From contig JAHRFV010000186.1 in assembly GCA_019084435.1 (NCBI GenBank), positions 1-35,332 on the forward strand: a stretch of 35,332 bases of DNA, read 5' to 3'. Below, in pieces: positions 1 through 7,629 of the stretch (its first letter is position 1; every line of letters begins with the position of its first letter). The stretch is from Dethiosulfatibacter sp. GTDB taxonomy: Bacteria > Bacillota_A > Clostridia > Tissierellales > Dethiosulfatibacteraceae. A program made the translations under genes and the position numbers. The notes under the pieces are model-generated. The model did not search any database, was not told the DNA's origin, and saw only the letters and a list, made by a program, of their open reading frames with translations.

Positions 1-343
1 CTTCCCTCATAAGAAAAGGGAAATGCCTTATCAGAGTTTTTTACATCCCCCCGATAGGAATTCCCCCTTGTATTAGTGCTGCGTACACTGGCGTATTTGG
101 CTTCATGGTTTTCATCATTGCCTATCTCATACAATCAAGAGGTATTGATAAAGAAGTTGTTTACGATTTTATCAGTCAAGACAAGCTTTATGAGAATACC
201 CATAGAAGCTGTGTCTTTGTAGGCTATGATGAAAACCATGAAGCCAAATACGCCAGTGTACGCAGCACTAATACAAGGGGGAATTCCTATCGGGGGGATG
301 TAAAAAACTCTGATAAGGCATTTCCCTTTTCTTATGAGGGAAG
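1..343. repeat. Large inverted repeat (foldback) at the left edge
   Basis: Bases 1-124 are the reverse complement of 220-343 (position p pairs with 344-p). The only mismatch is 119/225, and the unpaired loop is about 95 bases. The right arm lies inside conserved coding sequence of the Toprim-domain gene; the left arm has no independent meaning. The arm may extend left of the window. A long near-perfect foldback sharing microhomology (gccta/taggc) at the junction is typical of template-switch chimeras or misassembly at a contig end. A real palindrome cannot be excluded from sequence alone. Confidence 0.9.
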
Positions 344-731
344 CAGCACGTCGGTATGTGTCTTTGAATCACCCATTGATCTGATGAGTTATTTAACTTT
401 GCTCCAATATCATGGGATTGAATTTTTTGAACATCATATGATTTCACTTGGAGGTGTAGCTGATCGAGCATTAGATTATTACTTAAAGCTGCATCCAGAG
501 ATTAATAGAATTATGCTCTGCCTCGACAATGACGAAGCAGGGCATTTTGCTTGCCAGCAGTTTAATGAGAAATATCATGAGAACTATAAACTTCTAAGGC
601 ATAGTCCAACAGGTAAGGATTTTAATGAAGACCTACTAACCATACAAAGCAATCTACAGCAAAGTCAAGCAAGAGAACCAGTAATAAGTTATGAAACAGA
701 AAGGGATATCGAAGAAGAAATGGAGCTTTGA
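105..731 (+). CDS. Toprim-domain protein (DUF3991/Toprim-like), 5'-truncated
   Basis: This is the C-terminal part of a DUF3991/Toprim family protein, usually encoded on plasmids and conjugative elements and thought to act in DNA replication or primase-like processing. Visible motifs are an early conserved YLIQSRGID segment, the Toprim glutamate in CVFESPIDL, an ISLGGV strand, and the acidic motif CLDNDEAG. The frame is open to the left edge of the window without a stop. The sequence before about base 120 is the inverted copy, so the ATG at 105 is almost certainly not the native start and the N-terminal portion is missing. It is followed after 13 bases by the DUF6075-like gene with a good GGAGG, so the two are probably co-transcribed. 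Family assignment is firm; function is inferred from the family. Confidence 0.75.
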   Translation: MVFIIAYLIQSRGIDKEVVYDFISQDKLYENTHRSCVFVGYDENHEAKYASVRSTNTRGNSYRGDVKNSDKAFPFSYEGSSTSVCVFESPIDLMSYLTLLQYHGIEFFEHHMISLGGVADRALDYYLKLHPEINRIMLCLDNDEAGHFACQQFNEKYHENYKLLRHSPTGKDFNEDLLTIQSNLQQSQAREPVISYETERDIEEEMEL

Positions 732-744
732 AAGGAGGCAGTAA

Positions 745-1158
745 ATGTATTTTTTAAATGAAGATCATGCTTATAATTTTCAAAATATGATTTTAAAAGA
801 CCGAACCCATCCAAGTGATTTAGAGAGGATGTCACTTTTTTATATCATTGGAGGGAACGAAGATTTATTTACAAAGTTTCGACATATCTATGATTTTAAG
901 AATCATGAAATTAATCCAGAAATTCTAACAAATGGAGAAGTGGATTTGTGTTCTAGTAGTAAAGCATTAGTCAGACTTGCATATAATCTTTTTAACGGTT
1001 ATGAAGATGAGTACACAACGCCAAGAGATTTGTTTTGTAATCTGGATCGAAAGAATTATCTAGTTGCCAAAGGTGGAATCGATATGCGATTTAATGGGGA
1101 TATTGAAAAGCAAATTTCTGGGGAATTGGATGAAGAGATGGAGATTGAGTTTATCTGA
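745..1158 (+). CDS. DUF6075-like protein
   Basis: A 137-residue soluble protein starting at an ATG placed 7 bases after AAAGGAGG. Its layout (N-terminal FLNEDHAYNF, a central LFYIIGGN stretch, an SSSKALVRLAYNLFNGY helix and a C-terminal Asp/Glu tail) matches what I recall of DUF6075, a family common next to Toprim and relaxase genes in Bacillota elements. No catalytic motif, signal peptide or membrane segment is visible. The gene closes a short operon with the Toprim gene and is followed by the hairpin-rich oriT-like region. Biochemical role unknown; family call is moderately sure. Confidence 0.6.
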   Translation: MYFLNEDHAYNFQNMILKDRTHPSDLERMSLFYIIGGNEDLFTKFRHIYDFKNHEINPEILTNGEVDLCSSSKALVRLAYNLFNGYEDEYTTPRDLFCNLDRKNYLVAKGGIDMRFNGDIEKQISGELDEEMEIEFI

Positions 1159-1220
1159 CTTTTATTTTCAATAGCCCAAAGACCGAATAGGAAAGCTCTG
1201 CTTTCATGAGGGCAAGCTTC

Positions 1221-1290
1221 CACAATGTATGACATTGTGCTTGATGGGAGTTTCCCATACCCTTTTAATTCTTGGGAGCGTTGCTCCCAA
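1221..1290 (+). other. oriT: Candidate oriT: three hairpins upstream of mobC/relaxase
   Basis: Three perfect inverted repeats lie within 70 non-coding bases. The first has arms CACAATGT/ACATTGTG (1221-1239, loop 3). The second has ATGGGA/TCCCAT (1244-1258, loop gtt). The third has TTGGGAGC/GCTCCCAA (1272-1290, loop gtt). They sit directly in front of the MobC-like and relaxase genes, where MOBP-type transfer origins usually lie. No T-run follows, so they are not simple terminators. The nick site is not identifiable by eye. Confidence 0.55.
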
Positions 1291-1325
1291 ACCCTCAGTT
1301 GATTCTCATAAAGGCAGGTGATGCT

Positions 1326-1634
1326 ATGAATAAATCAAGGCGAATCAACTTAAGAGTTACAGAAAAAGAATATCAAAAGATTGTAGGTAAAGCGAAAAAA
1401 GCAAATTTAAGCATCAGCAGATATGTCTCCCTGTCCGCATTGGACAAGGAGATTATTTTTTTTGATGACATTAAAGAGATGAATCATCAATTATCTAAAA
1501 TCGGCAACAACTTAAACCAATTGACTGTATTAGCCCATCAAGGAAAAATCAAGGCAGTTAATCTAACGAAAACTAGAGAAGCATTCACCGGTTTATGGGA
1601 TGAGTTATGTAAATTAGTGAAAGGGAAGAGGTGA
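1326..1634 (+). CDS. mobC: MobC-like relaxosome accessory protein
   Basis: A 102-residue basic protein matching small MobC/relaxosome proteins that bind oriT and help the relaxase nick. The N-terminal half reads as a ribbon-helix-helix DNA-binding segment (RINLRVTEKEY, then a helix containing ANLSISRY). The C-terminal part carries the family signature INHQ-like NHQLSKIGNNLNQL followed by a helical tail. I chose the ATG at 1326, which follows AGGTGATG. An in-frame TTG at 1272 lies inside the third oriT hairpin and is unlikely to be used. The next gene starts 6 bases after the stop. Confidence 0.75.
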   Translation: MNKSRRINLRVTEKEYQKIVGKAKKANLSISRYVSLSALDKEIIFFDDIKEMNHQLSKIGNNLNQLTVLAHQGKIKAVNLTKTREAFTGLWDELCKLVKGKR

Positions 1635-1640
1635 TGACAA

Positions 1641-1997
1641 ATGAAATATCATATTTATCGGTTTGGACATGGCTGCAAATGGATGGATGATCTTAAGGAG
1701 GCAGCAGATTATTTTAATCAATTACCAACAGATGGAAAGTATACCACCATAGGCATTACTGAAGGTTCTTATGCAGTTGATGTTGTTATTAAGGGACAAT
1801 ATGCTGAGGGACAAGACTTTCTAATATCGCAAGACATCAGGCAATCAAAACTTTTTGAAGAGAATCCTGGAAAGATGATTGGCGCACTATCTTATCTATA
1901 TGATTCAGTAGGTGTTAAATCTGAATTCAGTCAGAAGATGCTTGAGGATTTAAAGGATTTAGCCAATGAATTAGATACTGAGTTAGATGAGATGTAG
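1641..1997 (+). CDS. Unknown small protein between mobC and relaxase genes
   Basis: A 118-residue acidic, soluble protein that I do not recognise. Its ATG lies 7 bases after AGAGGTGA, so translation is well supported. The N-terminus (MKYHIYRFGHGCKWMDDL) looks like a beta strand followed by an amphipathic helix; the C-terminus is a Leu/Asp/Glu-rich helix. No cysteine pair, signal peptide or membrane span is present. It sits between mobC and the relaxase gene with only 5 bases to the latter, so it may be a relaxosome or DNA-transfer accessory protein. That role is inferred from position only. Confidence 0.6.
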   Translation: MKYHIYRFGHGCKWMDDLKEAADYFNQLPTDGKYTTIGITEGSYAVDVVIKGQYAEGQDFLISQDIRQSKLFEENPGKMIGALSYLYDSVGVKSEFSQKMLEDLKDLANELDTELDEM

Positions 1998-2002
1998 ACC
2001 TT

Positions 2003-2959
2003 ATGGCTGTTATTGAATTTATTAACGGGAAGAACAACACCTTATCAGCGCTTAACAGAGTCTTAAAATATATTATCAATCCCGCTAAAACAGATGAAAA
2101 TCTTAAAGGTGGTCACAATTGTGAAGTAAATACGGCTTATAACGAGTTTTTCATGACGAAGTCGGAATACAGTAAATTAAAGGGTAGACAATACATTCAT
2201 TTCACTCAGAGCTTTGCTCCTTATGATAAGGTGACACCGGAAATCGTCAAACAAATTGCGGATGAGCTTGTTCAAATGGAAACCTTTAAAGGTTTTCAAG
2301 TTGCTTATGCAGTGCATACAGATAGAGATCATCTTCACACCCATTTTGTCGTAAATACCGTCAATAAGAAAACCGGTATGAAGTGGAAACAAAGTGCAGA
2401 GCAGCTTCAAATGATGAAAGATTATTCTGATGAAATCTGTAAAAAATACGGATTGATCATTACCCAGGGCAAATCAGGCAGTCATATGAATCGGGGTGAA
2501 TACCGTTCTAAAGAAAAAGGTCATAGTTGGAAATATGAACTCTTTTTAGCAGTGAAAAAAGTGAAATGGATTGCTAGAAGTAAAGAGGAATTCATATTCA
2601 ATATGAAGGCATTAGGCTATCAAGTGGATTGGAGTGATACTAGAAAATATATTACTTTTACAAATGGGGAGGGCAAAAAATGCAGAAATAGAAAGCTGTA
2701 TCCTCCAGAGCATTTTACAAAGGAAGCGCTGTTAAAAGCTTTTGAATTAAACAGTCAGAGGATGGATGCTAAGCTTTCTCAAGGTAAAATGGAAATGCTT
2801 TTATCGGCAGTTCAACTTGTTAAAATGGATACTCCATTAGATACCGGCAAGAACTATCCTTTATCAACACTGGAAGGGGAGGCACTTAAAGAAAAAATCG
2901 AAGAATCAAAGAAGGGAAAAGGGCTTAACTGGGACAAAGAAAGTGAAAATAGTATGTAA
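2003..2959 (+). CDS. mobA: MobA/MobL-type relaxase
   Basis: A 318-residue relaxase/mobilization nuclease that would nick oriT and lead the strand into the recipient. The metal-binding three-histidine motif is clear: H105-T-D-R-D-H110-L-H112-T-H114-F followed by a VVNTV strand. The pattern HxDxxHxHxHFVVN is typical of MOBP-class relaxases. The C-terminal half (about 170-318) is basic and lacks a helicase or primase domain, so this is a compact single-domain relaxase. The ATG follows the previous stop by 5 bases with no strong ribosome binding site, suggesting translational coupling. Upstream oriT-like hairpins and MobC complete a relaxosome set. Confidence 0.88.
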   Translation: MAVIEFINGKNNTLSALNRVLKYIINPAKTDENLKGGHNCEVNTAYNEFFMTKSEYSKLKGRQYIHFTQSFAPYDKVTPEIVKQIADELVQMETFKGFQVAYAVHTDRDHLHTHFVVNTVNKKTGMKWKQSAEQLQMMKDYSDEICKKYGLIITQGKSGSHMNRGEYRSKEKGHSWKYELFLAVKKVKWIARSKEEFIFNMKALGYQVDWSDTRKYITFTNGEGKKCRNRKLYPPEHFTKEALLKAFELNSQRMDAKLSQGKMEMLLSAVQLVKMDTPLDTGKNYPLSTLEGEALKEKIEESKKGKGLNWDKESENSM

Positions 2960-2978
2960 AAGAAAGGTGGACGATTAA

Positions 2979-3428
2979 ATGACAAAATTAATGGAACTCT
3001 ACAATCAACTTAAACCATTACAGGCAGATGGATTAAGAGAGGGTTATCGTAAAATTTTAGAACATGATGGACATGTTCTAGCTATGGGTAAAATGCAGGA
3101 AGGCTTTGAATTTGTGACTTGGCGATATACCTATGATGGTAATTCCGTTACATTGGGGCATTATTTTACAGGTCTTGAAGCTGCAAAAGAAGATTTTGCT
3201 AAACGAGCAGGACTTATTAATGCTAATCGGATGTTTGGAGAAACAGATTTAAAGTTAATCCATTCAAGCCTAGTGAATTATGTGGGACTTAATGGTAACT
3301 TGAATTATAAGGACGAAAAAGCTATCGGTTCGATTCTAGAAAAAATCGAATTGATTGTCCCTGAGATTCTTCGTCATGAAAAGCTTGAAGATTTAGAAAT
3401 GGTTGCTGATGATGGGATAGAACTGTGA
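2979..3428 (+). CDS. Unknown protein between relaxase and coupling-protein genes
   Basis: A 149-residue soluble protein starting at an ATG after AAAGGTGG. It begins with a helical LMELYNQLKPLQADGLREGY segment, has a beta-rich middle (FEFVTWRYTYDG, VTLGHYF), and ends in an acidic helix. This shape recalls a small defence- or anti-restriction-like protein, but I recognise no family. No membrane segment, Cys motif or nuclease signature is visible. It is co-transcribed between the relaxase and VirD4 genes; the VirD4 ribosome binding site overlaps its stop codon. Role unknown, possibly accessory to DNA delivery. Confidence 0.6.
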   Translation: MTKLMELYNQLKPLQADGLREGYRKILEHDGHVLAMGKMQEGFEFVTWRYTYDGNSVTLGHYFTGLEAAKEDFAKRAGLINANRMFGETDLKLIHSSLVNYVGLNGNLNYKDEKAIGSILEKIELIVPEILRHEKLEDLEMVADDGIEL

Positions 3429-3441
3429 GGTGATTTTAAAG

Positions 3442-5511
3442 ATGAAGTATAAACAACTGAAGCTGATGATATCAGCACTAATATTTCTTGTAGGTTTATG
3501 GATGAATATTTATTTTTCCACCAACCTACATTTTTTATTATCAGGAAAAATGGAGGTACTCACCTTTATTCCAATAAAATCATGTTTTGAAAGCATGGCG
3601 GCAAGTGGTCAACATTTGTCGCTATTTTTCTATCTACAAGGCTTTATCCTTCTGTGCTCTATTTATTTCTATTTGGCAAATATGAAACCCTATCAATCTG
3701 ATTTAGACGCAATTACACCAGATATATCAACGCCGGTTAGAGCAGGACAAATGCAATTTGGATCAGCAAGATGGCTCACAGAAGAAGAAAAAAATAAAGA
3801 GTTTAAATATATAAAGCTTAGAAGCAACGAACTAAAAATATTAATGGAAAGGACCAGGCAGGATGAAGAAAAAGAAAACAGTTCAAAAGAAAAAAGCTTA
3901 TCCCAAGGAGAAGCCCTTCAAAGGTTACCAGAAAGAAGTAATGAAAAGTCAAGTGAAAAAGACTTGTCAGAAACCGATACGCAGGAATATTCGTTACCCA
4001 AGCTAAACCAAGGTGGTATTGTTGTCGGTTTTCATCAAGAAGGCGATACAGAAAAGATATTTTACATTGATGAGGATACCCATAGTCTCTGCATTGGTGC
4101 AACACGATCAGGGAAAACAAGGTCTGTGGTGCTTCAATCTGTTGGATTACTGGGACTTTCAGGTGAAAGTTTAGTTATTAGTGACCCAAAAGGTGAAATC
4201 TTCACTTATACCTATCCCTATTTTGAAGCTCTTGGTTATGAAGTGATTTGCATTGACTTTAAGAATCCCCTAAAGAGTGATCGGTATAACTTCCTACAAC
4301 CGGTCATTGATGCCATTGATGAAAATAATATTCCTAAAGCAGTAGATGCCACATGGGATTTAACAGCTGCCCTTGTACCGGAGAATAGCCATAATGAAAA
4401 AATATGGACCAATGGTGAAGCTAGTATTATTGCCAGTGCCATTATGGCAGTCGTTTATGACAATCGTAATGGTAAAGACAGAAGATATCAGAACATGAGC
4501 AATGTTTATTTCTTCATCAGTGAGATGTGCAAAGTGGTGGATGGGGCAATGCCTATCATTAAATACATGAAGAACATGCCGGCACATCATCCTGCAAAAG
4601 CCTTACTTGCCATAAGTGAAGTTGCTCCAAGTAAAACGAGAGGATCATTTTATACTTCAGCACTGACAACATTAAGACTGTTTACAAACCCACTCATTCA
4701 TTCGATGTCAGAAGCCAGTGATTTTGACTTAAGGAAAATGGGAACGGACAAGCAGGTACTGTTTATTGTGCTTCCTGATGAAAAGACGACTTATTATAGT
4801 TTAGCCAGTCTCTTTGTCAACCAATGTTATATGCAACTGGTGAAAAATGCAGATGAAAGAGGTGGTCGCTTAAAGAGAAGAGTAAACTTCATGCTTGAAG
4901 AATTTGGCAACTTTGTCAAAATACCAGACTTTGCTAATAAGCTGACTGTAGGTGGTGGTAGAGGCATTCGCTTTAATTTATTCCTTCAAAGCTTTATGCA
5001 GCTGGATGAGAAGTATGGTAAAGAAGTCGCTGGAACGATTAAATCTAACTGTGAAACTTGGCTTTATCTTCAGGCAGATGATTTGGGAACTTTGGATGAA
5101 ATATCAAAGAAGCTGGGGAACTATACCGTATCCACTTATTCTTTAAGTTCATCTCATGGTAAATATTCTAATCCATCAAGTTCACATAGTGTAAATCTGA
5201 CTCACCGAGCTTTATTAACGGTGGATGAGATCAGACGAATCAATAGACCTTATACATTAATCACTTCGAGAAATCACCCGGCAATGATGCAATTGCCAGA
5301 TCTATCGGAGTGGTTTTTAAATACCCTCTTTGGACTTGGGGACAAAGAACACAACAGAAAGGTGCGTGAAAAAAGAGAAGGAAAACGAAATCAAAGAAAA
5401 GCTTCTAATGCCATTGATACATGGAATATTTGGGAGTATTACACCCAAGAAGAAAAATCGAATTTTGTTTATATGCGAAATATGAAAGGCGGTGAACAAG
5501 GTGAAACTTAA
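3442..5511 (+). CDS. virD4: VirD4-like type IV coupling protein
   Basis: A 689-residue membrane ATPase that recruits the relaxase-DNA complex and feeds it to the type IV secretion channel. Two membrane spans lie at the N-terminus (about residues 6-25 and 55-78). A charged linker (about 120-185) follows, then the RecA-like domain with Walker A GATRSGKT (219-226), a following strand VISDPKGE, and Walker B region MLEEFGNF (from 484). I chose the ATG at 3442, 9 bases after GAGGTG, over an in-frame GTG at 3430. It resembles the CD1115-type VirD4 proteins of clostridial transposons. Its last 11 bases overlap the next gene. Confidence 0.93.
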   Translation: MKYKQLKLMISALIFLVGLWMNIYFSTNLHFLLSGKMEVLTFIPIKSCFESMAASGQHLSLFFYLQGFILLCSIYFYLANMKPYQSDLDAITPDISTPVRAGQMQFGSARWLTEEEKNKEFKYIKLRSNELKILMERTRQDEEKENSSKEKSLSQGEALQRLPERSNEKSSEKDLSETDTQEYSLPKLNQGGIVVGFHQEGDTEKIFYIDEDTHSLCIGATRSGKTRSVVLQSVGLLGLSGESLVISDPKGEIFTYTYPYFEALGYEVICIDFKNPLKSDRYNFLQPVIDAIDENNIPKAVDATWDLTAALVPENSHNEKIWTNGEASIIASAIMAVVYDNRNGKDRRYQNMSNVYFFISEMCKVVDGAMPIIKYMKNMPAHHPAKALLAISEVAPSKTRGSFYTSALTTLRLFTNPLIHSMSEASDFDLRKMGTDKQVLFIVLPDEKTTYYSLASLFVNQCYMQLVKNADERGGRLKRRVNFMLEEFGNFVKIPDFANKLTVGGGRGIRFNLFLQSFMQLDEKYGKEVAGTIKSNCETWLYLQADDLGTLDEISKKLGNYTVSTYSLSSSHGKYSNPSSSHSVNLTHRALLTVDEIRRINRPYTLITSRNHPAMMQLPDLSEWFLNTLFGLGDKEHNRKVREKREGKRNQRKASNAIDTWNIWEYYTQEEKSNFVYMRNMKGGEQGET

Positions 5512-5848
5512 ACCACTAAAAATGAAAGCAAGGAATCTTTTAAAGACGATCTTAGGAACGCTGGTCGTAATGATGATGTCAACGGTTCCAGTTATGGCGG
5601 ATACGGTTAAGGACAGTCAAATTGTCAAAGGTACTGAAAAATTGATTCAAGATGTAACGACATGGCTAATGGTTTTAGCTCCCATTGTCGGTGTTTTGCT
5701 GATTATTTATTTCTTCATTAGAAGAAGTGCAGCAGATGAAATCGATCAGAAAAAGTGGAACAACCGTATTGTTACGGTAATTGTTTCAGTTATAGGAGCA
5801 GTTCTAGCTTCTGCAACACTTAATCTGATTATTGGTTACTACGTTTAA
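5501..5848 (+). CDS. VirB2/TrbC-like pilin or small transfer membrane protein
   Basis: A 115-residue protein from the GTG at 5501, which is 8 bases after AAAGGCGG; a GTG at 5492 is the alternative. It has a basic N-terminus, a signal-peptide-like core (TILGTLVVMMMSTVPVMA) with a probable cleavage near A-D, and two further hydrophobic helices (WLMVLAPIVGVLLIIYF and IVTVIVSVIGAVLAS) separated by a charged loop. Two hydrophobic helices after a signal peptide is the architecture of VirB2/TrbC pilins. The position between VirD4 and VirB6 genes supports a conjugation-channel role. The gene overlaps virD4 by 11 bases. Exact family not certain. Confidence 0.65.
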   Translation: MKLKPLKMKARNLLKTILGTLVVMMMSTVPVMADTVKDSQIVKGTEKLIQDVTTWLMVLAPIVGVLLIIYFFIRRSAADEIDQKKWNNRIVTVIVSVIGAVLASATLNLIIGYYV

Positions 5849-5870
5849 TCATGGGAAAGTCCCGATTAAA
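5844..5870 (+). other. Hairpin after the VirB2-like gene
   Basis: TTTAATC (5844-5850) pairs with GATTAAA (5864-5870), and inside it GGGA (5853-5856) pairs with TCCC (5860-5863), leaving a two-base bulge and a 3-base loop. No T-run follows. It starts at the stop codon of the upstream gene, so it more likely stabilises the 3' end or partly attenuates than fully terminates. Confidence 0.45.
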
Positions 5871-5906
5871 AATAAAAAACAAATTTAAACTTACGGAGGT
5901 AATGAA

Positions 5907-6146
5907 ATGAGAAAGTTAATGAACAAAGCACAAATGGAAATGGTAAAAGTAATGGTTAAAGGAAAAGTGATTCTTGCGGGAAATAGTGGTGAAGGAATGG
6001 TTGATTCGGCGGTTAAAATTTTGATTTCAATTGTCATTGGAGCCTTGCTGTTAGCGGGTTTGTACGCTCTTTTCGGTGATGTGATTCTTCCTACTTTGAG
6101 ACAACGTATCCAGGACATGTTCAACTTTAGTGGTAGCGTGAGCTAA
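5907..6146 (+). CDS. DUF6133-like small membrane protein, possible pilin
   Basis: A 79-residue protein with a good AGGAGG-like site (ACGGAGG) before its ATG. The N-terminal ~30 residues are basic and amphipathic. They are followed by GEGMVDSAVK, a hydrophobic helix (ILISIVIGALLLAGLYALFG), and a short C-terminal tail. This matches my recollection of DUF6133 proteins of conjugative elements. The G-E-G-x-x-D motif just before the hydrophobic helix also occurs in the DUF4320-like protein at 12892, and resembles the cleavage region of type IV (Flp/TadE) prepilins. It could therefore be a substrate of the prepilin peptidase at 7630. Pilin function is inference. Confidence 0.7.
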   Translation: MRKLMNKAQMEMVKVMVKGKVILAGNSGEGMVDSAVKILISIVIGALLLAGLYALFGDVILPTLRQRIQDMFNFSGSVS

Positions 6147-6174
6147 TTGTATGGAAATGAATAATTTAAAGTAA

Positions 6175-6195
6175 CAGGGGGCTTTTTAGCCCCTG
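6175..6195 (+). other. Hairpin after the DUF6133-like gene
   Basis: CAGGGG(G)CT pairs with AGCCCCTG around a short T-rich loop, with one bulged G. It lies 28 bases after the stop and upstream of the VirB6 ribosome binding site. No T-run follows, so processing or mRNA protection, or partial attenuation, is more likely than complete termination. Confidence 0.5.
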
Positions 6196-6226
6196 AATAC
6201 TTTATCAGAGAAGGAGGTGCAGATTA

Positions 6227-7066
6227 ATGGAATACGTCATCATGCTATTAATTGGTGCCATATTAACGGGCTGTTTGGCATATGTAAATACACTCTTAGA
6301 TGGCCTTGTTCCCATTGCCCTTCATGCAGAAGACTATATGGATACACTTCTTGGAACCAGTGGTATCAGTGGCATATTTGATATTTTCTTTTCATTTGGT
6401 GTTTCTCTTATTGTCTTGAAATTTTTAAAGAAAGGCTTTGAGAGATATATTTTATGGACAGAAGGCGATGCAGAGGTTGAACCCATTATGCTCCTTACAG
6501 GTTTTTTCAAGTCGCTTGCCATCGCTATTAGTTTTCCAACCTTATATGGCTGGTTGGCAGAAATTGTTGAAGACTTAAGCAATGAACTAATTACCACGGT
6601 CTCTAATGATATGGCAACGGATTTCAGTACCATTATTACCGGTATTACGAGCGCAGGGATTTTCACGGGTATTGTATCTATCATCTTTTTTATCTGCTTC
6701 TTTATGCTGTATATACAGTTTCTCACAAGAGGACTTGAAATTCTAATTCTTAGAATAGGTTTACCTTTAGCTTGTGTGGGTTTAATGGATCAAGACAATG
6801 GAGTGTTTAGAACCTATATACAAAAGTTCTTTCAAAGTACAACAGCTGTTCTGGTGCAGATTGTACTAGCGAAACTAGGTGTTTCATTAATGCTCAATGC
6901 CCATGTGTTTTGGGGACTAGCAGCTCTGCTATTGGCCTTAAGGACACCAAAGTTCTTGCAGGAATTCTTAATTGTTTCAAGTGGAAATGGTGGCGGTGGC
7001 ATGATGAACCGAGTTTACTCAACTGCTCGAATCTATCAAATGGGAAAAGCGGTATTTAAAAAATAG
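6227..7066 (+). CDS. VirB6-like polytopic transfer channel protein
   Basis: A 279-residue integral membrane protein with about six to seven hydrophobic segments, including YVIMLLIGAILTGCLAYV at the start, GIFDIFFSFGVSLIVL, TGIVSIIFFICFFMLYI and VFWGLAALLLALR. It ends in a glycine-rich SSGNGGGGMM linker and a basic tail. Number of spans, length and location between pilin-like and PrgI-like genes fit the VirB6/TrbL component of the Gram-positive type IV secretion channel. Its ATG is 8 bases after AAGGAGG. It contains no catalytic motif and none is expected. Confidence 0.75.
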   Translation: MEYVIMLLIGAILTGCLAYVNTLLDGLVPIALHAEDYMDTLLGTSGISGIFDIFFSFGVSLIVLKFLKKGFERYILWTEGDAEVEPIMLLTGFFKSLAIAISFPTLYGWLAEIVEDLSNELITTVSNDMATDFSTIITGITSAGIFTGIVSIIFFICFFMLYIQFLTRGLEILILRIGLPLACVGLMDQDNGVFRTYIQKFFQSTTAVLVQIVLAKLGVSLMLNAHVFWGLAALLLALRTPKFLQEFLIVSSGNGGGGMMNRVYSTARIYQMGKAVFKK

Positions 7067-7081
7067 AAGGATGGTGAGGCA

Positions 7082-7291
7082 GTGGATCTATTAAAAGAAA
7101 TGGCTGATGCCTTCATCCTTCTAATTCGTGTAGGAGCAGTTTTAAGAGTCGTTCACTGCTTTATTCATATAGGAATGGATGAAGAACAAGGTTCCAGCTA
7201 TAAAAAGAGAATGAAAAACACAGTAATCTTTTATGTCTTAGCAGAAAGCATATGGCAGATTAAAGATTTAGTCATGAACTATTACATGTGA
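7082..7291 (+). CDS. Small membrane-associated transfer protein
   Basis: A 69-residue protein with a GTG start at 7082 preceded by GGATGGTGAGG. It has a hydrophobic N-terminal helix (AFILLIRVGAVLRVVHCF), a charged central loop (DEEQGSSYKKRMKN) and a second amphipathic helix (VIFYVLAESIW). It lies in line between VirB6 and PrgI-like genes, 15 bases from the first and nearly touching the second. I do not recognise a family; a small inner-membrane subunit of the transfer channel is the natural inference. Confidence 0.6.
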   Translation: MDLLKEMADAFILLIRVGAVLRVVHCFIHIGMDEEQGSSYKKRMKNTVIFYVLAESIWQIKDLVMNYYM

Positions 7292-7302
7292 TGGAGGTGC
7301 GT

Positions 7303-7626
7303 ATGGAAGAAAGAAAAAAGAATCCCTTGTATATTCCCCAAGGATTAAAAACAAGGGTTGAGATTTTTGATGGGTTCGGTAAAGAAGAATTATTTAAAAC
7401 CATTATGGTGACCATAATCGTTGGCATTCTTGATATTATGTATTACCTGATTTTTAAGAATACGGTAGTGAGTATTGTTACTATTCTTGTGGCAATTGCA
7501 GGAAGTGTCATCATGTTGACAAAAGACCATACCAATATTTCAGTCGTGGATCAGGTAGGTTTTATGGTTCGTTTTGCCCGGTCTCAAAAATATTATCCTT
7601 ACAAATATCAAGATGAATGGAGGTAG
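7303..7626 (+). CDS. prgI: PrgI-like type IV secretion membrane protein
   Basis: A 107-residue protein from the ATG at 7303, 5 bases after GGAGG; an upstream in-frame GTG at 7288 would overlap the previous gene. It starts with a conserved basic segment (YIPQGLKTRVEIFDGFGKEEL), then two adjacent membrane helices (MVTIIVGILDIMYYLIF and VVSIVTILVAIAGSVIM), then a cytoplasmic tail ending in a YYPYKYQDEW motif. This layout fits the PrgI family of Gram-positive type IV secretion systems, usually the neighbour of VirB4. Here virB4 is displaced far downstream, at 21954. Confidence 0.75.
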   Translation: MEERKKNPLYIPQGLKTRVEIFDGFGKEELFKTIMVTIIVGILDIMYYLIFKNTVVSIVTILVAIAGSVIMLTKDHTNISVVDQVGFMVRFARSQKYYPYKYQDEWR

Positions 7627-7629
7627 CCT

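Noticed and set aside
268..471. Minus-strand frame in the first 500 bases
   Set aside because: It is the shadow of the Toprim gene and overlaps the foldback; no independent signals.
1272..1325. Upstream TTG start for the MobC-like gene
   Set aside because: It lies inside the third oriT hairpin, without a ribosome binding site; the ATG at 1326 is better.
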